DNA of 64,000 nt from NCBI RefSeq assembly GCF_035989285.1, contig NZ_CP108513.1:4526001-4590000 (forward strand), read 5' to 3'. Position numbers and translations under genes: made by a program. The notes below the pieces were generated by a model. That model was not told where the DNA came from, ran no database searches, and saw only the letters and a program-made list of their open reading frames with translations. Positions 34,241-43,053 of this stretch are shown here, piece by piece (position 1 is the stretch's first letter; each line of letters starts with the position of its first letter). The stretch comes from Streptomyces sp. NBC_01235. Its GTDB lineage: Bacteria > Actinomycetota > Actinomycetes > Streptomycetales > Streptomycetaceae.

Positions 34241-35587
34241 ATGACCGTCAACGGCTCTGACGACGTACTGCTTGTCCACGGCGGAACCCCGCTCGAGGGC
34301 GAGATCCGTGTCCGTGGTGCGAAGAACCTCGTACCCAAGGCCATGGTCGCCGCCCTGCTGGGCAGTGAGCCGAGTCGACTGCGCAACGTTCCGGACATCC
34401 GTGACGTGCGGGTCGTACGCGGCCTGCTGCAACTGCACGGGGTGACGGTCCGTCCGGGCGAGGAGCCGGGCGAGCTGGTGCTCGACCCGACCTACGTCGA
34501 GAGCGCCAACGTCGCCGACATCGACGCCCACGCGGGCTCCAGCCGTATCCCGATCCTGTTCTGCGGTCCTCTTCTGCACCGCCTCGGGCACGCCTTCATC
34601 CCGGGCCTCGGCGGCTGCGACATCGGCGGCCGGCCCATCGACTTCCACTTCGACGTGCTGCGCCAGTTCGGCGCGAAGATCGAGAAGCGGGAGGACGGCC
34701 AGTACCTGGAGGCCCCGCAGCGGCTGCGCGGCACGAAGATCCGGCTGCCGTACCCGTCCGTCGGCGCGACCGAGCAGGTGCTGCTGACGGCCGTCCTGGC
34801 GGAGGGCGTCACCGAGCTCTCGAACGCGGCCGTGGAGCCGGAGATCGAGGACCTCATCTGCGTGCTGCAGAAGATGGGCGCCATCATCGCGATGGACACC
34901 GACCGCACCATCCGCATCACCGGTGTGGACAAGCTCGGCGGCTACAACCACGCGGCCCTGTCGGACCGCCTGGAGGCCGCCTCCTGGGCCAGCGCGGCGC
35001 TGGCGACCGAGGGCAACATCTACGTCCGCGGCGCCCAGCAGCGCTCGATGATGACGTTCCTGAACACCTATCGCAAGGTGGGCGGCGCCTTCGAGATCGA
35101 CGACGAGGGCATCCGCTTCTGGCACCCCGGCGGCCACCTGAAGTCCATCGCGCTGGAGACGGACGTCCACCCCGGTTTCCAGACCGACTGGCAGCAGCCG
35201 CTGGTCGTCGCCCTGACGCAGGCCACGGGTCTGTCCATCGTGCACGAGACGGTCTACGAGTCGCGGCTGGGCTTCACCTCGGCGCTCAACCAGATGGGCG
35301 CCCACATCCAGCTGTACCGCGAGTGCCTCGGCGGCTCCGACTGCCGCTTCGGGCAGCGCAACTTCCTGCACTCGGCGGTCGTCTCGGGCCCCACGAAGCT
35401 CCAGGGCGCCGATCTGGTCATCCCCGACCTCCGCGGCGGCTTCTCGTACCTGATCGCCGCCCTCGCGGCCCAGGGGACCTCCCGCGTCCACGGCATCGAC
35501 CTCATCAACCGCGGCTACGAGAACTTCATGGAGAAGCTCGTGGAACTGGGCGCGAAGGTCGAGCTCCCGGGCAAGGCACTCGGTTAG
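34241..35587 (+). CDS. murA: UDP-N-acetylglucosamine 1-carboxyvinyltransferase
   Basis: The 448-residue enzyme transfers enolpyruvate from PEP to UDP-GlcNAc, the first committed step of peptidoglycan synthesis in the cytosol. Motifs: GAKNLVPK (catalytic Lys near residue 25), the active-site Cys in PGLGGCDIGGRPID (~125, the residue alkylated by fosfomycin), LPYPSVGATEQVLL, and the C-terminal DLRGGFSYLIAALAAQG. The ATG at 34241 gives MTVNGSDDVLLVHGG, which matches the known start in Streptomyces; the frame is open to 34118 but without family resemblance. It is followed by a dispersed repeat and a strong terminator facing the HU gene. Confidence 0.96.
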   Translation: MTVNGSDDVLLVHGGTPLEGEIRVRGAKNLVPKAMVAALLGSEPSRLRNVPDIRDVRVVRGLLQLHGVTVRPGEEPGELVLDPTYVESANVADIDAHAGSSRIPILFCGPLLHRLGHAFIPGLGGCDIGGRPIDFHFDVLRQFGAKIEKREDGQYLEAPQRLRGTKIRLPYPSVGATEQVLLTAVLAEGVTELSNAAVEPEIEDLICVLQKMGAIIAMDTDRTIRITGVDKLGGYNHAALSDRLEAASWASAALATEGNIYVRGAQQRSMMTFLNTYRKVGGAFEIDDEGIRFWHPGGHLKSIALETDVHPGFQTDWQQPLVVALTQATGLSIVHETVYESRLGFTSALNQMGAHIQLYRECLGGSDCRFGQRNFLHSAVVSGPTKLQGADLVIPDLRGGFSYLIAALAAQGTSRVHGIDLINRGYENFMEKLVELGAKVELPGKALG

Positions 35588-35641
35588 CCACATCAGCCCG
35601 AGCCGGCGAAACCGGCCCGGACCGGCAAGAGACAGCCCGGC

Positions 35642-35684
35642 ATGGGGGTCCCCCCGCTCGAGCGAAGCCGAGAGTGGGGGGAGT
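35642..35684 (+). repeat. Dispersed ~43-bp hairpin element, copy 3, intergenic
   Basis: It starts ATGGGGGTCCCCCC and ends GAGTGGGGGGAGT, with an AGCGAAGCCG-type middle. It is related to 8083-8122 and 24800-24839 and lies 54 bases after the murA stop. Similar hairpins are common between Streptomyces genes. Confidence 0.65.
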
Positions 35685-35710
35685 TCGAGGCCGTTCTTCA
35701 CCGCAACCAC

Positions 35711-35748
35711 GAGGGGGCGGCACCCGGAATCCCGGGTGCCGCCCCCTC
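35711..35748. terminator. Bidirectional terminator between murA and the HU gene
   Basis: A perfect 17-bp stem (GAGGGGGCGGCACCCGG with its complement) and a 4-base loop lie between convergent genes, 28 bases from the HU stop. Confidence 0.9.
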
Positions 35749-35776
35749 GTATTGCACGCCGCTCTCAGCGGAGCGC

Positions 35777-36058
35777 TTACTTGCCCTTGGCCGCTTCCTT
35801 GAGCTTCGAGCCCGCGGAGACCTTCACGCTGTAGCCGGCCGGGATCTGGATCGGGTCGCCGGTCTGCGGGTTGCGCGCGGTGCGAGCGGCACGGTGGGTG
35901 CGCTCGAAGGTCAGGAAGCCGGGGATGGTGACCTTCTCGTCGCCCTTGGAGACGATGTCGCCGACGACCTCGGCGAACGCGGCCAGCACTGCGTCGGCGT
36001 CCTTGCGGGTCACCTCGGCGCGGTCGGCCAGCGCGGCCACCAGCTCACTGCGGTTCAT
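35777..36058 (-). CDS. hupA: HU-family nucleoid protein
   Basis: The 93-residue protein is a bacterial HU: MNRSELVAALADRAEVTRKD, then VGDIVSKGDEKVTIPGFLTF and the DNA-binding arm RTARNPQTGDPIQIPAG. It ends in a short Lys-rich tail, unlike the long tailed HupS of Streptomyces. It is a dimer that bends and compacts DNA in vegetative hyphae. The place beside murA matches hupA of S. coelicolor as I recall. A GGGAG lies ~8 bases before the ATG. Confidence 0.95.
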   Translation of the reverse strand: MNRSELVAALADRAEVTRKDADAVLAAFAEVVGDIVSKGDEKVTIPGFLTFERTHRAARTARNPQTGDPIQIPAGYSVKVSAGSKLKEAAKGK

Positions 36059-36358
36059 GTTGTTACTCCCGTGTTCTTCTTGCCGTTGAGGCGTGCCACG
36101 CGGCGGAGCCGCATGTGGGGCACAGCGAAGTCGTTGTGCTCGCGCCCAGAGACGCATCCTGCCCCTACCTGCGGCGGGAAAGCCAATCCGGCACCCGCAC
36201 GGAGGCGTGAGACAACCCATGTGTGTCACACGAAGGACGCTTAGCTCGGCGCAACCCTAGAGGGCCGCGATCGGCGCGAGGTTCCGCGACGCGCCGTTGC
36301 GGGGGCCGCCGTGGCGATCCTCACAGCCGCACAGCCCCCGCACCTTACGCGACAGAGC
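36059..36358. other. Intergenic region upstream of the HU gene
   Basis: These 300 bases should hold the HU promoter on the minus strand and the end of the malic enzyme transcript. A dyad TGTGTCACACG (~36220-36230) is present. I see no gene and no clear terminator. Confidence 0.5.
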
Positions 36359-37777
36359 CTACGAGGCCGACGCCCCGACCGCCTTGGCGGCCTCCCGCAC
36401 CGCACCCGCCACCGCGCCCGCGACCTTGTCGTTGAAGACGCTCGGGATGATGTAGTTCGGGTTCAGCTCGTCGTCGCTCACGACCTCGGCCAGGGCCTTT
36501 GCGGCCGCCAGCATCATGTCGGTGTTGACCGTGCGGGACTGCGCGTCCAGCAGGCCGCGGAAGACACCCGGGAAGACCAGCACGTTGTTGATCTGGTTGG
36601 GGAAGTCGGAGCGGCCGGTGGCCACGACGGCGGCCGTCTGGCGGGCGATCGCCGGGTCCACCTCGGGGTCCGGGTTCGCGAGCGCGAACACGATCGCGCC
36701 GTCGGCCATCGCGGCCACGTCGGTGCCGTCGAGGACGTTCGGGGCGGAGACGCCGATGAAGACGTCCGCGCCGCGCACGGCCTCCTTCAGGGTGCCGGTG
36801 AGGCTCTCGGGGTTGGTGTTGTCGGCGATCCAGCGCAGTGCCGAGTCCGGGGCCGCGTCGACGAGGTCCTCGCGGTCCGCGTGGACGACGCCGTGGATGT
36901 CGGCGACGACGGCGTTCTTCACGCCGGCCGCGAGCAGCAGCTTGAGGATGGCCGTACCGGCCGCGCCGGCGCCGGACATGACGACCCGTACGTCCCCGAT
37001 GCCCTTGCCCACGACACGCAGGGCGTTCGTGAGGGAGGCGAGGACGACGATCGCGGTGCCGTGCTGGTCGTCGTGGAAGACGGGGATGTCGAGGGCCTCG
37101 CGCAGGCGGGCCTCGATCTCGAAGCAGCGCGGGGCGGAGATGTCCTCCAGGTTGATGCCCGCGAAGCCCGGGGCGATCGCCTTCACGATCTCGACGATCG
37201 CGTCGGTGTCCTGGGTGTCCAGGCACAGCGGCCAGGCGTCGATGCCGGCGAACCGCTTGAAGAGCGCCGCCTTGCCCTCCATGACCGGCAGCGCGGCCTT
37301 CGGACCGATGTTGCCCAGGCCCAGTACGGCCGAGCCGTCCGTCACGACCGCAACGGAGTTGCGCTTGATGGTGAGGCGGCGGGCGTCCTCGGGGTTCTCG
37401 GCGATCGCCATGCAGACACGGGCCACACCCGGCGTGTAGATCATCGACAGATCGTCACGGTTGCGGATGGGGTGCTTGGACTGCATCTCGATCTTGCCGC
37501 CGAGGTGCATCAGGAACGTACGGTCGGAGACCTTGCCGAGGGTGACGCCCTCGATGCCGCGCAACTGCTCCACGATCTCGTCGGCGTGGGAGGTGGAGGT
37601 GGCGGCGATGGTGACGTCGATGCGGAGCTTCTCGTGCCCGGACGCGGTGACGTCGAGGCCGGTAACCGAGCCTCCGTGGGACTCGACGGCTCCGGTGAGC
37701 TGGGAGACCGCGGTTCCGCTCGCGGGCACCTCCAGCCGGACCGTCATCGAGTAGGAGACGCTGGGCGCCGTTGCCAT
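36359..37777 (-). CDS. NAD-dependent malic enzyme with N-terminal ACT domain
   Basis: The 472-residue enzyme carries an ACT-like regulatory domain (residues ~8-85, with MTVRLEVPASGTAVSQLTGA). The malic enzyme core follows: SMIYTPGVARVC (catalytic Tyr), NSVAVVTDGSAVLGLG, FHDDQHGTAIV (metal ligands) and the Rossmann loop MSGAGAAGTAILK. It decarboxylates malate to pyruvate, linking the TCA cycle to acetyl-CoA supply and triacylglycerol or antibiotic formation in Streptomyces. The ATG at 37775-37777 has GAGGA upstream. The ACT domain suggests allosteric control by a small ligand. NAD rather than NADP use is inferred from the family. Confidence 0.92.
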   Translation of the reverse strand: MATAPSVSYSMTVRLEVPASGTAVSQLTGAVESHGGSVTGLDVTASGHEKLRIDVTIAATSTSHADEIVEQLRGIEGVTLGKVSDRTFLMHLGGKIEMQSKHPIRNRDDLSMIYTPGVARVCMAIAENPEDARRLTIKRNSVAVVTDGSAVLGLGNIGPKAALPVMEGKAALFKRFAGIDAWPLCLDTQDTDAIVEIVKAIAPGFAGINLEDISAPRCFEIEARLREALDIPVFHDDQHGTAIVVLASLTNALRVVGKGIGDVRVVMSGAGAAGTAILKLLLAAGVKNAVVADIHGVVHADREDLVDAAPDSALRWIADNTNPESLTGTLKEAVRGADVFIGVSAPNVLDGTDVAAMADGAIVFALANPDPEVDPAIARQTAAVVATGRSDFPNQINNVLVFPGVFRGLLDAQSRTVNTDMMLAAAKALAEVVSDDELNPNYIIPSVFNDKVAGAVAGAVREAAKAVGASAS

Positions 37778-38088
37778 GGCCGACTTCCTCTGCACTGCTG
37801 GGTCGCGGGGTTGCGGTCCGATCGTCGCACCTACCGGCGAGTACGTGAAAGCCGCTCCGGATTGCGATCGTTTTGTTCTCAATGAAAGAGGCCCACATCA
37901 CAGAGTGATGTGGGCCTCTCTCACGCTAATGACACCGACCCGCCATGCTCGCCTCGCGGCAAGTGGTCGCTCGTAGCGACGAAGGTTGGGCCCGGGGGCT
38001 TGGATCGAGCCGGTGTCACACCCAGGCTAACAAACGGATCCCCGAACACCATTCCCGTCCGGGGAGTTCACAGGAAACCGTCGGCCGC
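37778..38088. other. Gap between malic enzyme and the HelD-type gene
   Basis: The malic enzyme promoter must lie near 37778-37880 (minus strand). The right part holds the helicase terminator at 37888-37918 and then 170 bases with nothing recognisable. Confidence 0.5.
37888..37918 (-). terminator. Terminator of the HelD-type gene
   Basis: GAGGCCCACATCAC and GTGATGTGGGCCTC form a perfect 14-bp stem with a 3-base loop. On the minus strand it is followed by TTTCATT. Confidence 0.85.
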
Positions 38089-40449
38089 TCAGTCCCTGAG
38101 GAGGTCCGGCACGCCGTTCGCGTCCGGCTCGTCGCGGTCCCCGGAGACGACCGTGAGCTGTTGCGTCGCCCGGGTGAGGGCCACGTACAGCACACGCAGG
38201 CCGGCCGGACTCTCGTCCGCGATCTCCGCCGGTGAGACGACCACCGTGGCGTCGTACTCCAGGCCCTTGGCCTCCAGGCTGCCGAGGGCCACCACGCGGT
38301 CGCCGAGCCCGGCGAGCCAGCGTCTGGCCTCCTCGCGGCGGTTCATGGCGACGACGACGCCGACGGTGCCGTCGACGCGGTCGAGGAGCCGTTCGGCCTC
38401 GGCCCGGACGGTCGAGCCCAGGGTGTCGGTGACGGCCGAGAAGTGGGGCACGACACCCGTCGACCTGACCGCCGACGGGGACTCGGCGCCCGGCATGGCC
38501 AGCGCCAGCACCTTGGCGGCCAGCTCGGCGATCTCGGCCGGGTTGCGGTAGTTCACGGTGAGCTGGAAGCGGCGGCGGGGGCGGGTGCCGAGGGCCTCGT
38601 CGCGAGCCTCGGCGGCCTCGTCGGGGTCGGACCAGGAGGACTGGGCCGGGTCGCCGACGACCGTCCAGGTGGCGTGCCGGCCGCGGCGGCCGACCATGCG
38701 CCACTGCATCGGGGTGAGGTCCTGCGCCTCGTCGACGATGACGTGCGCGTACTCGACGCGCTCCTGCGCGAGCCGCTCGGCGCGCTCGCGCTGCGACTCC
38801 TCGCGCACCGGCATCAGCTCCTCCAGGCCGGTGAGCTGGTCCAGCGGGTCGAGTTCGCGGCGCTTCTTCGGGCGCAGCGGGGCGCCGAGGATCGCCTGGA
38901 GCTCGTCGAGCATGGCGATGTCGTGCACGGAGCGGCCGTCCCGCTTGAGGGAGCGGGCCACCTTGCGGACCTCGCCGGGGTTGAGGATGCGGCGGGCCCA
39001 GCGGCCGAGCCGCCGTTCGTCGGCCATGGCCGCCAGGACGGCCTGCGGGGTGAGCTCGGGCCACCAGGCGTCGAGGAAGGCGATGAACGAGTCCTCGGTG
39101 GTCACGTCCTCGTCGAAGGAGGAGCGCAGCTCGGCGGCGAGCTCGGGGTCGGTGTGCCGGCCGGCCGCGCCGGAGCGCTGCCACAGGGCGTCCAGGAGCA
39201 GCTTGCGGGCTCGGGGGCGCAGCAGGTTCACCGGGGCGGTGCCGCTGAGGGCGCTCTGCCGGACGCGGTCCAGGTCGGCGGCCTCCAGCTCCAGCCGGCG
39301 GCCGAAGGCGACGACGCGCAGGCGGGTGGGGGTGGTGCCGGAGGGGACCGGGGACTCGTCGAAGCGGAGCTGCCCCGCGCTCTGGCCGCCGTTCTCCAGC
39401 GCGCCGCGCGCGGCCTTGCGCAGCACCTTCAGCATCCGGTACGAGCCCTTGGCCCGGGCCACCGCCGGGGAGTCGTACAGGGTGGCCTCGGCGCCGTCGA
39501 CGAGGGAGCCGATGGCGCGGATGGCGACCTGGCCCTCCTCGCCGAGGGAGGGCAGCACGCCCTCGGTGTACGCCACCAGCAGGGGGGTGGGCGAGACGAT
39601 CAGGATGCCGCCCGCGTAGCGACGGCGGTCCTGGTAGAGGAGGTAGGCCGCCCGGTGCAGAGCGACGGCCGTCTTCCCCGTCCCCGGGCCGCCCTCGACG
39701 TAGGTCACGGAGGCGGCGGGGGCGCGGATGACCAGGTCCTGCTCGGCCTGGATGGAGGCGACGATGTCCCGCATGGTGTGGCTGCGGGCCTGCCCGAGGG
39801 CGGCCATCAGGGCGCCGTCGCCGATGACGGCGAGCTCGTCGCCGTCCAGGAACGCCTTCAGCTCGGGACGCATCAGGTCGTCCTCGACGCCGAGGACGCG
39901 ACGCCCCTTGGAGCGGATCACACGGCGCCGTACGACGCGCCCCGGGTCGACCGGGGTGGACCGGTAGAAGGGGGCCGCGGCGGGCGCCCGCCAGTCGATG
40001 ACCAGCGGGGCGTACTCGGAGTCGAGGACGCCGATCCGGCCGATGTGGAGCGTCTCGGCGATGTCGGCGGTGTTGTCGGGGCGGACCGTGCCCTCTGCGG
40101 GCTCCACGGCGGTGTAGGCGCCGTCGGGGCCCTTCTTGCCGTCCTTCCCGAGGAGCAGATCGATCCGCCCGAACAGGAAGTCCTCGAACTCGTTGTTGAG
40201 CCGGTTGAGATGGACGCCCGCGCGGAAGACCTGCGCGTCCCGTTCCGCGAGGGCGCCGGGTGTGCCGACCTGGCCGCGCTTGGCCGCGTCGTTCATGAGG
40301 AACTCGGCCTCGTGGATCTTCTCCTCAAGGCGGTGGTACACCCGGTCGAGGTGTTCCTGTTCGACGCTGATCTCTCGGTCCCGTACCGAATCCGGTGCGG
40401 TTTCGTGGACCGATACGACCGCGGTTTCCTGCTGTGCCTGAGCGGCCAC
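38089..40449 (-). CDS. HelD-type superfamily 1 helicase-like RNA polymerase factor
   Basis: The 786-residue protein has an N-terminal antiparallel coiled coil (residues ~28-105, EQEHLDRVYHRLEEKIHEAE). Then come a split SF1A ATPase: Walker A VEGGPGTGKTAVALHRAAY (~250), VIVDEAQDLTPMQWRM (Walker B), VGDPAQSSWSD, LTVNYRNPAEIAELA, and C-terminal YVALTRATQQLTVV. This combination marks HelD/HelR, which enters RNA polymerase channels, recycles stalled enzyme and in some actinomycetes protects against rifamycins. A DNA-repair UvrD role is less likely, given the N-terminal arm. The GTG at 40447-40449 has AAGGGGG upstream. No 19-bp rifamycin-associated element was seen in the short upstream gap. Confidence 0.88.
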   Translation of the reverse strand: MAAQAQQETAVVSVHETAPDSVRDREISVEQEHLDRVYHRLEEKIHEAEFLMNDAAKRGQVGTPGALAERDAQVFRAGVHLNRLNNEFEDFLFGRIDLLLGKDGKKGPDGAYTAVEPAEGTVRPDNTADIAETLHIGRIGVLDSEYAPLVIDWRAPAAAPFYRSTPVDPGRVVRRRVIRSKGRRVLGVEDDLMRPELKAFLDGDELAVIGDGALMAALGQARSHTMRDIVASIQAEQDLVIRAPAASVTYVEGGPGTGKTAVALHRAAYLLYQDRRRYAGGILIVSPTPLLVAYTEGVLPSLGEEGQVAIRAIGSLVDGAEATLYDSPAVARAKGSYRMLKVLRKAARGALENGGQSAGQLRFDESPVPSGTTPTRLRVVAFGRRLELEAADLDRVRQSALSGTAPVNLLRPRARKLLLDALWQRSGAAGRHTDPELAAELRSSFDEDVTTEDSFIAFLDAWWPELTPQAVLAAMADERRLGRWARRILNPGEVRKVARSLKRDGRSVHDIAMLDELQAILGAPLRPKKRRELDPLDQLTGLEELMPVREESQRERAERLAQERVEYAHVIVDEAQDLTPMQWRMVGRRGRHATWTVVGDPAQSSWSDPDEAAEARDEALGTRPRRRFQLTVNYRNPAEIAELAAKVLALAMPGAESPSAVRSTGVVPHFSAVTDTLGSTVRAEAERLLDRVDGTVGVVVAMNRREEARRWLAGLGDRVVALGSLEAKGLEYDATVVVSPAEIADESPAGLRVLYVALTRATQQLTVVSGDRDEPDANGVPDLLRD

Positions 40450-40509
40450 CGGGCCCCCTTCTGACGTGCTGGGCAGCCGTCAACCGTACGCGAAGGGGGC
40501 CCCGAGAAG

Positions 40510-41346
40510 CTACGCGTCGACCTGGACGAGCTTCTTGCCGTCGAAGGTCATGACCTCGAAGTGGTCGATCTCGTTCGGGGCGAAGGCCGCGCCGCCCACG
40601 ACGTAGAGCGGGTTCTTGGCCTGCTCGGTCTTGGCGCCCGCGATGCCGTAGCCCCACTTCGGGACCGACCAGGAGGAGACCGTCTCGCGTTCGCCGTTCT
40701 TGCCGACGGCGATGAGCGAGCACTTCTCCGGGCCCGTCACGTTCTTCAGTTCGACGCCGATCTCCGTGCCCCACGCCTTCTCGCCCATGGCGACGGTCGC
40801 CGAGACCTTGGAGGCGGAGTCGGTCGCGGAGATCCGGTCGGAGAGCGTATCGAACGTCGACTTGGCGGAGTTCGCGGACTTGGTGGAGCTCGCCTCGGTC
40901 CCCTTGGTCCCGCTGTCGCCGCCGGTCGCCGCCAGCACGGTGAGCGGGCCGCCGATGATCAGCGCGGCCGCGGCCGCCACCAGGAAGAACGAGCGGCGGC
41001 GCTTGACCGCGCGGCGCTCGGACACCTCGTCGACCAGCCGTTCCGCGAGGCGCGGGCTGGGCCGGGCGGACAGGGACTCGCCGATCGCGGGTGTGCCGGT
41101 GCCCGGCAGGTCCGCGAGGGCGGCCAGCATGGGCTCCATGCCGGCGAGCTCGTCCAGTTGCTGGGCGCACCACTCGCAGCCCGCGAGGTGCATCTCGAAG
41201 GCTGTCGCCTCGGCGTCGTCGAGGATGCCGAGGGCGTAGGCGCCGACGGTCTCGTGTTCGCTCGGGCTCGGAGATCCCACTGATCCCTGCATGGGGCCAG
41301 ACATACCCGAACCACCTGCTCCGAATCCCCCGTAACCGCTCATCAC
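40510..41346 (-). CDS. rsuA: Anti-sigma factor with ZAS zinc motif (RsuA)
   Basis: The 278-residue protein has an N-terminal anti-sigma domain with the HxxxCxxC motif (HLAGCEWC, residues ~53-60), preceded by HETVGAYALGILDDAEA. One transmembrane helix lies at ~120-143 (FFLVAAAAALIIGGPLTVLA), and an extracytoplasmic Ser/Thr/Lys-rich domain follows. It should hold the adjacent sigma factor at the membrane. Its GTG/ATG start overlaps the sigma factor stop, the standard sigma/anti-sigma layout. By position next to the HelD-type gene it matches rsuA of S. coelicolor as I recall; the symbol depends on that. Confidence 0.88.
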   Translation of the reverse strand: MMSGYGGFGAGGSGMSGPMQGSVGSPSPSEHETVGAYALGILDDAEATAFEMHLAGCEWCAQQLDELAGMEPMLAALADLPGTGTPAIGESLSARPSPRLAERLVDEVSERRAVKRRRSFFLVAAAAALIIGGPLTVLAATGGDSGTKGTEASSTKSANSAKSTFDTLSDRISATDSASKVSATVAMGEKAWGTEIGVELKNVTGPEKCSLIAVGKNGERETVSSWSVPKWGYGIAGAKTEQAKNPLYVVGGAAFAPNEIDHFEVMTFDGKKLVQVDA

Positions 41347-41918
41347 GCCGTCACCCCCCGCTCCTCAAGAGCCAGCTTCATCGACCGCAGGGCATAGAAG
41401 ACCCGTGAGCGCACGGTGCCGCTGGGTATGCCCAGCGTCTCGGCCGCCTCGTTGACGGTACGCCCCTTGAAGTACGTCTCGACGAGCACCTCCCGGTGAG
41501 CCGGGGTCAGGTCGTCGAGCGCGTCGGACAGCGTCATCAGCCACAGCGCCTTGTCGATCTCGTCCTCCGCAGGAATGACCTCCAGCGGCGACGGGTCGAC
41601 CTCCTGCGGCCGGGCCTGCCGGCTGCGGTGGCCGTCGATGACGATGCGACGTGCGACCGTCACCAGCCAGGGGCGTACCGATCCGGTCGCTCGATTGAGC
41701 TGACCGGCGTTCTTCCAGGCACGGATGAGCGTCTCTTGTACGACGTCCTCGGCACGCTGCCGGTCTCCGGCAACCAGGCGCAGGACATACGCAAGCAGGG
41801 GTCCGGCATGCTCCCGATACAGAGCACGCATCAGCTCCTCGTCAGGTTCCGAGGGCTGGGACATGCGATGTCGGGCCCTCGATCCACGTTCATTGGCCAC
41901 GGCCGCATCCTTGCGCAC
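41343..41918 (-). CDS. sigU: ECF sigma factor (SigU)
   Basis: The 191-residue protein has sigma region 2 (ELMRALYREHAGPLLAYVLR, then RAEDVVQETLIRAWKNAG) and region 4 (DLTPAHREVLVETYFKGR, NEAAETLGIPSGTVRSRVFYAL), with no other region. I chose the GTG at 41916-41918 because GGAGG lies 6 bases upstream. In S. coelicolor, release of SigU by loss of its anti-sigma factor blocks development, so this pair is probably an envelope-signal switch. It is the first gene of the pair and probably transcribed from its own promoter in 41919-42276. Confidence 0.9.
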   Translation of the reverse strand: MRKDAAVANERGSRARHRMSQPSEPDEELMRALYREHAGPLLAYVLRLVAGDRQRAEDVVQETLIRAWKNAGQLNRATGSVRPWLVTVARRIVIDGHRSRQARPQEVDPSPLEVIPAEDEIDKALWLMTLSDALDDLTPAHREVLVETYFKGRTVNEAAETLGIPSGTVRSRVFYALRSMKLALEERGVTA

Positions 41919-42276
41919 GCCCACCTCCGGTGTCCGGGGGTTCCCCCAGTCGGTCGCTCGACGACGGGTACGCAGACGGGGTGTTGGGTGTTCAAACCGT
42001 GGGGACACTTTTCTTCGGGGTGTCCTGACGAGAGGGACATGGCGGCACATTCCCACCCCGTTTTCTTTACATTTTCGCCACACCGACAAGATCGCGCCGA
42101 CTGCCCGGGGCGCGATGCGCGTAAACAGCGTGTAATCGAAATCACTTCGACAGTTGGACCGGCCCGCCTCCATGAAAGCCGCATACCAGACAGGGCAGTT
42201 GGGGAAGCGAAGCCGGAGGGACCACGGAAGTGGGGGCGGAAGAGGGCACGGAAGAGGGAGAAAGCGGGCGGGGACG
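41919..42276. other. Intergenic region upstream of sigU
   Basis: This 358-bp gap should contain the sigU promoter. It holds one inverted repeat (ATCGCGCC at 42091-42098 with GGCGCGAT at 42109-42116), possibly a terminator for the CGNR gene, and an AT-rich patch (TTTTCTTTACATTTTCG, 42060-42076). No gene is credible. Confidence 0.5.
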
Positions 42277-42852
42277 TCAGGTGCGCGCGAGTGCCGCCGC
42301 GCGCCGGCGGTGCCGTGCGACCCGCTCCCGGTTCCCGCAGACCTCACTGGAACACCAGCGCCGCCGGCGCCCCCGGGACATGTCGACGTACACGATCGGG
42401 CAGTTGTCCCCCGCGCACTGCCGCAGCCCCGCCCGGGCGACGGGATCGGTGAGCAGTTCCACCGCGTCCCGCGCCACGGCGGCGAGCAGCGCGGCACACT
42501 CCGGCGGCCCGTCCAACGCCCGCACGAGCGCGCCGTCTTCACCGCGTACGGCTCGTGGGGTCGGGGGCGCCGACCGGGCGACGTCGTTGACGCGGGCGAG
42601 AGCGAGGTCGTACGCCCCGGCGTCGCCTCGGGCGAGCCACCCGTGCACCAACTGGCCGACGCTGCGCCGCAGTTCCCGGAAGGCCGGTGGCCAGGAGGCG
42701 TCGGCGTGGGCGAGCGGGGTGCCCGCCGGGACGAGTCCGGAGCCCCGGATCCACGCCTCCAACGGTGCGACGGCGTCGAGCCGTTCGAGGGGGTGCGCGG
42801 TCGCGAGCAGGTCGAGACAGATCCGTCCGGCATCGAACCGCAGCTCGTCCAT
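42277..42852 (-). CDS. CGNR zinc finger (ABATE domain) regulator
   Basis: The 191-residue protein has an ABATE-type N-terminal domain (FDAGRICLDLLATAHPLERLD) and a C-terminal CGNR zinc finger: CAGDNCPIVYVDMSRGRRR followed by WCSSEVCGNRERVARHR. These stress-linked regulators bind DNA through the finger and sense an unknown ligand in ABATE. The ATG at 42850-42852 is the only good start, since an upstream extension is not conserved. The gene stands alone between sigU and nnaR. Confidence 0.9.
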   Translation of the reverse strand: MDELRFDAGRICLDLLATAHPLERLDAVAPLEAWIRGSGLVPAGTPLAHADASWPPAFRELRRSVGQLVHGWLARGDAGAYDLALARVNDVARSAPPTPRAVRGEDGALVRALDGPPECAALLAAVARDAVELLTDPVARAGLRQCAGDNCPIVYVDMSRGRRRRWCSSEVCGNRERVARHRRRAAALART

Positions 42853-42999
42853 GCGCGTGTCACCGCCCAGCGAGAGGCACTCCTGAGGAACCGTTCTCTT
42901 CACAGTGCCAGCGCAGGGTGCCAATATCCAGCCCGTCCGGGGCCCCCTCCGGGGGAGTTCGAGGACGAGGCCGTTCAGGCCGAAGCGGGGGCCCGGAGG

Positions 43000-43043
43000 C
43001 GGCAGCCCCCGGAGAGGGTCGGTCCCACCGACTCCGGGTGCCG
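43000..43043 (-). terminator. Hairpin after nnaR
   Basis: CGGCAGCCCCCGGAG pairs with CTCCGGGTGCCG, and an inner stem GTCGGT/ACCGAC lies in between. The structure starts about 10 bases after the nnaR stop. Confidence 0.6.
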
Positions 43044-43053
43044 GACAACCGCC

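Noticed and set aside
38089..40449. Plain UvrD DNA-repair helicase
   Set aside because: The N-terminal HelD coiled-coil segment is present, and the motor is split as in HelD.
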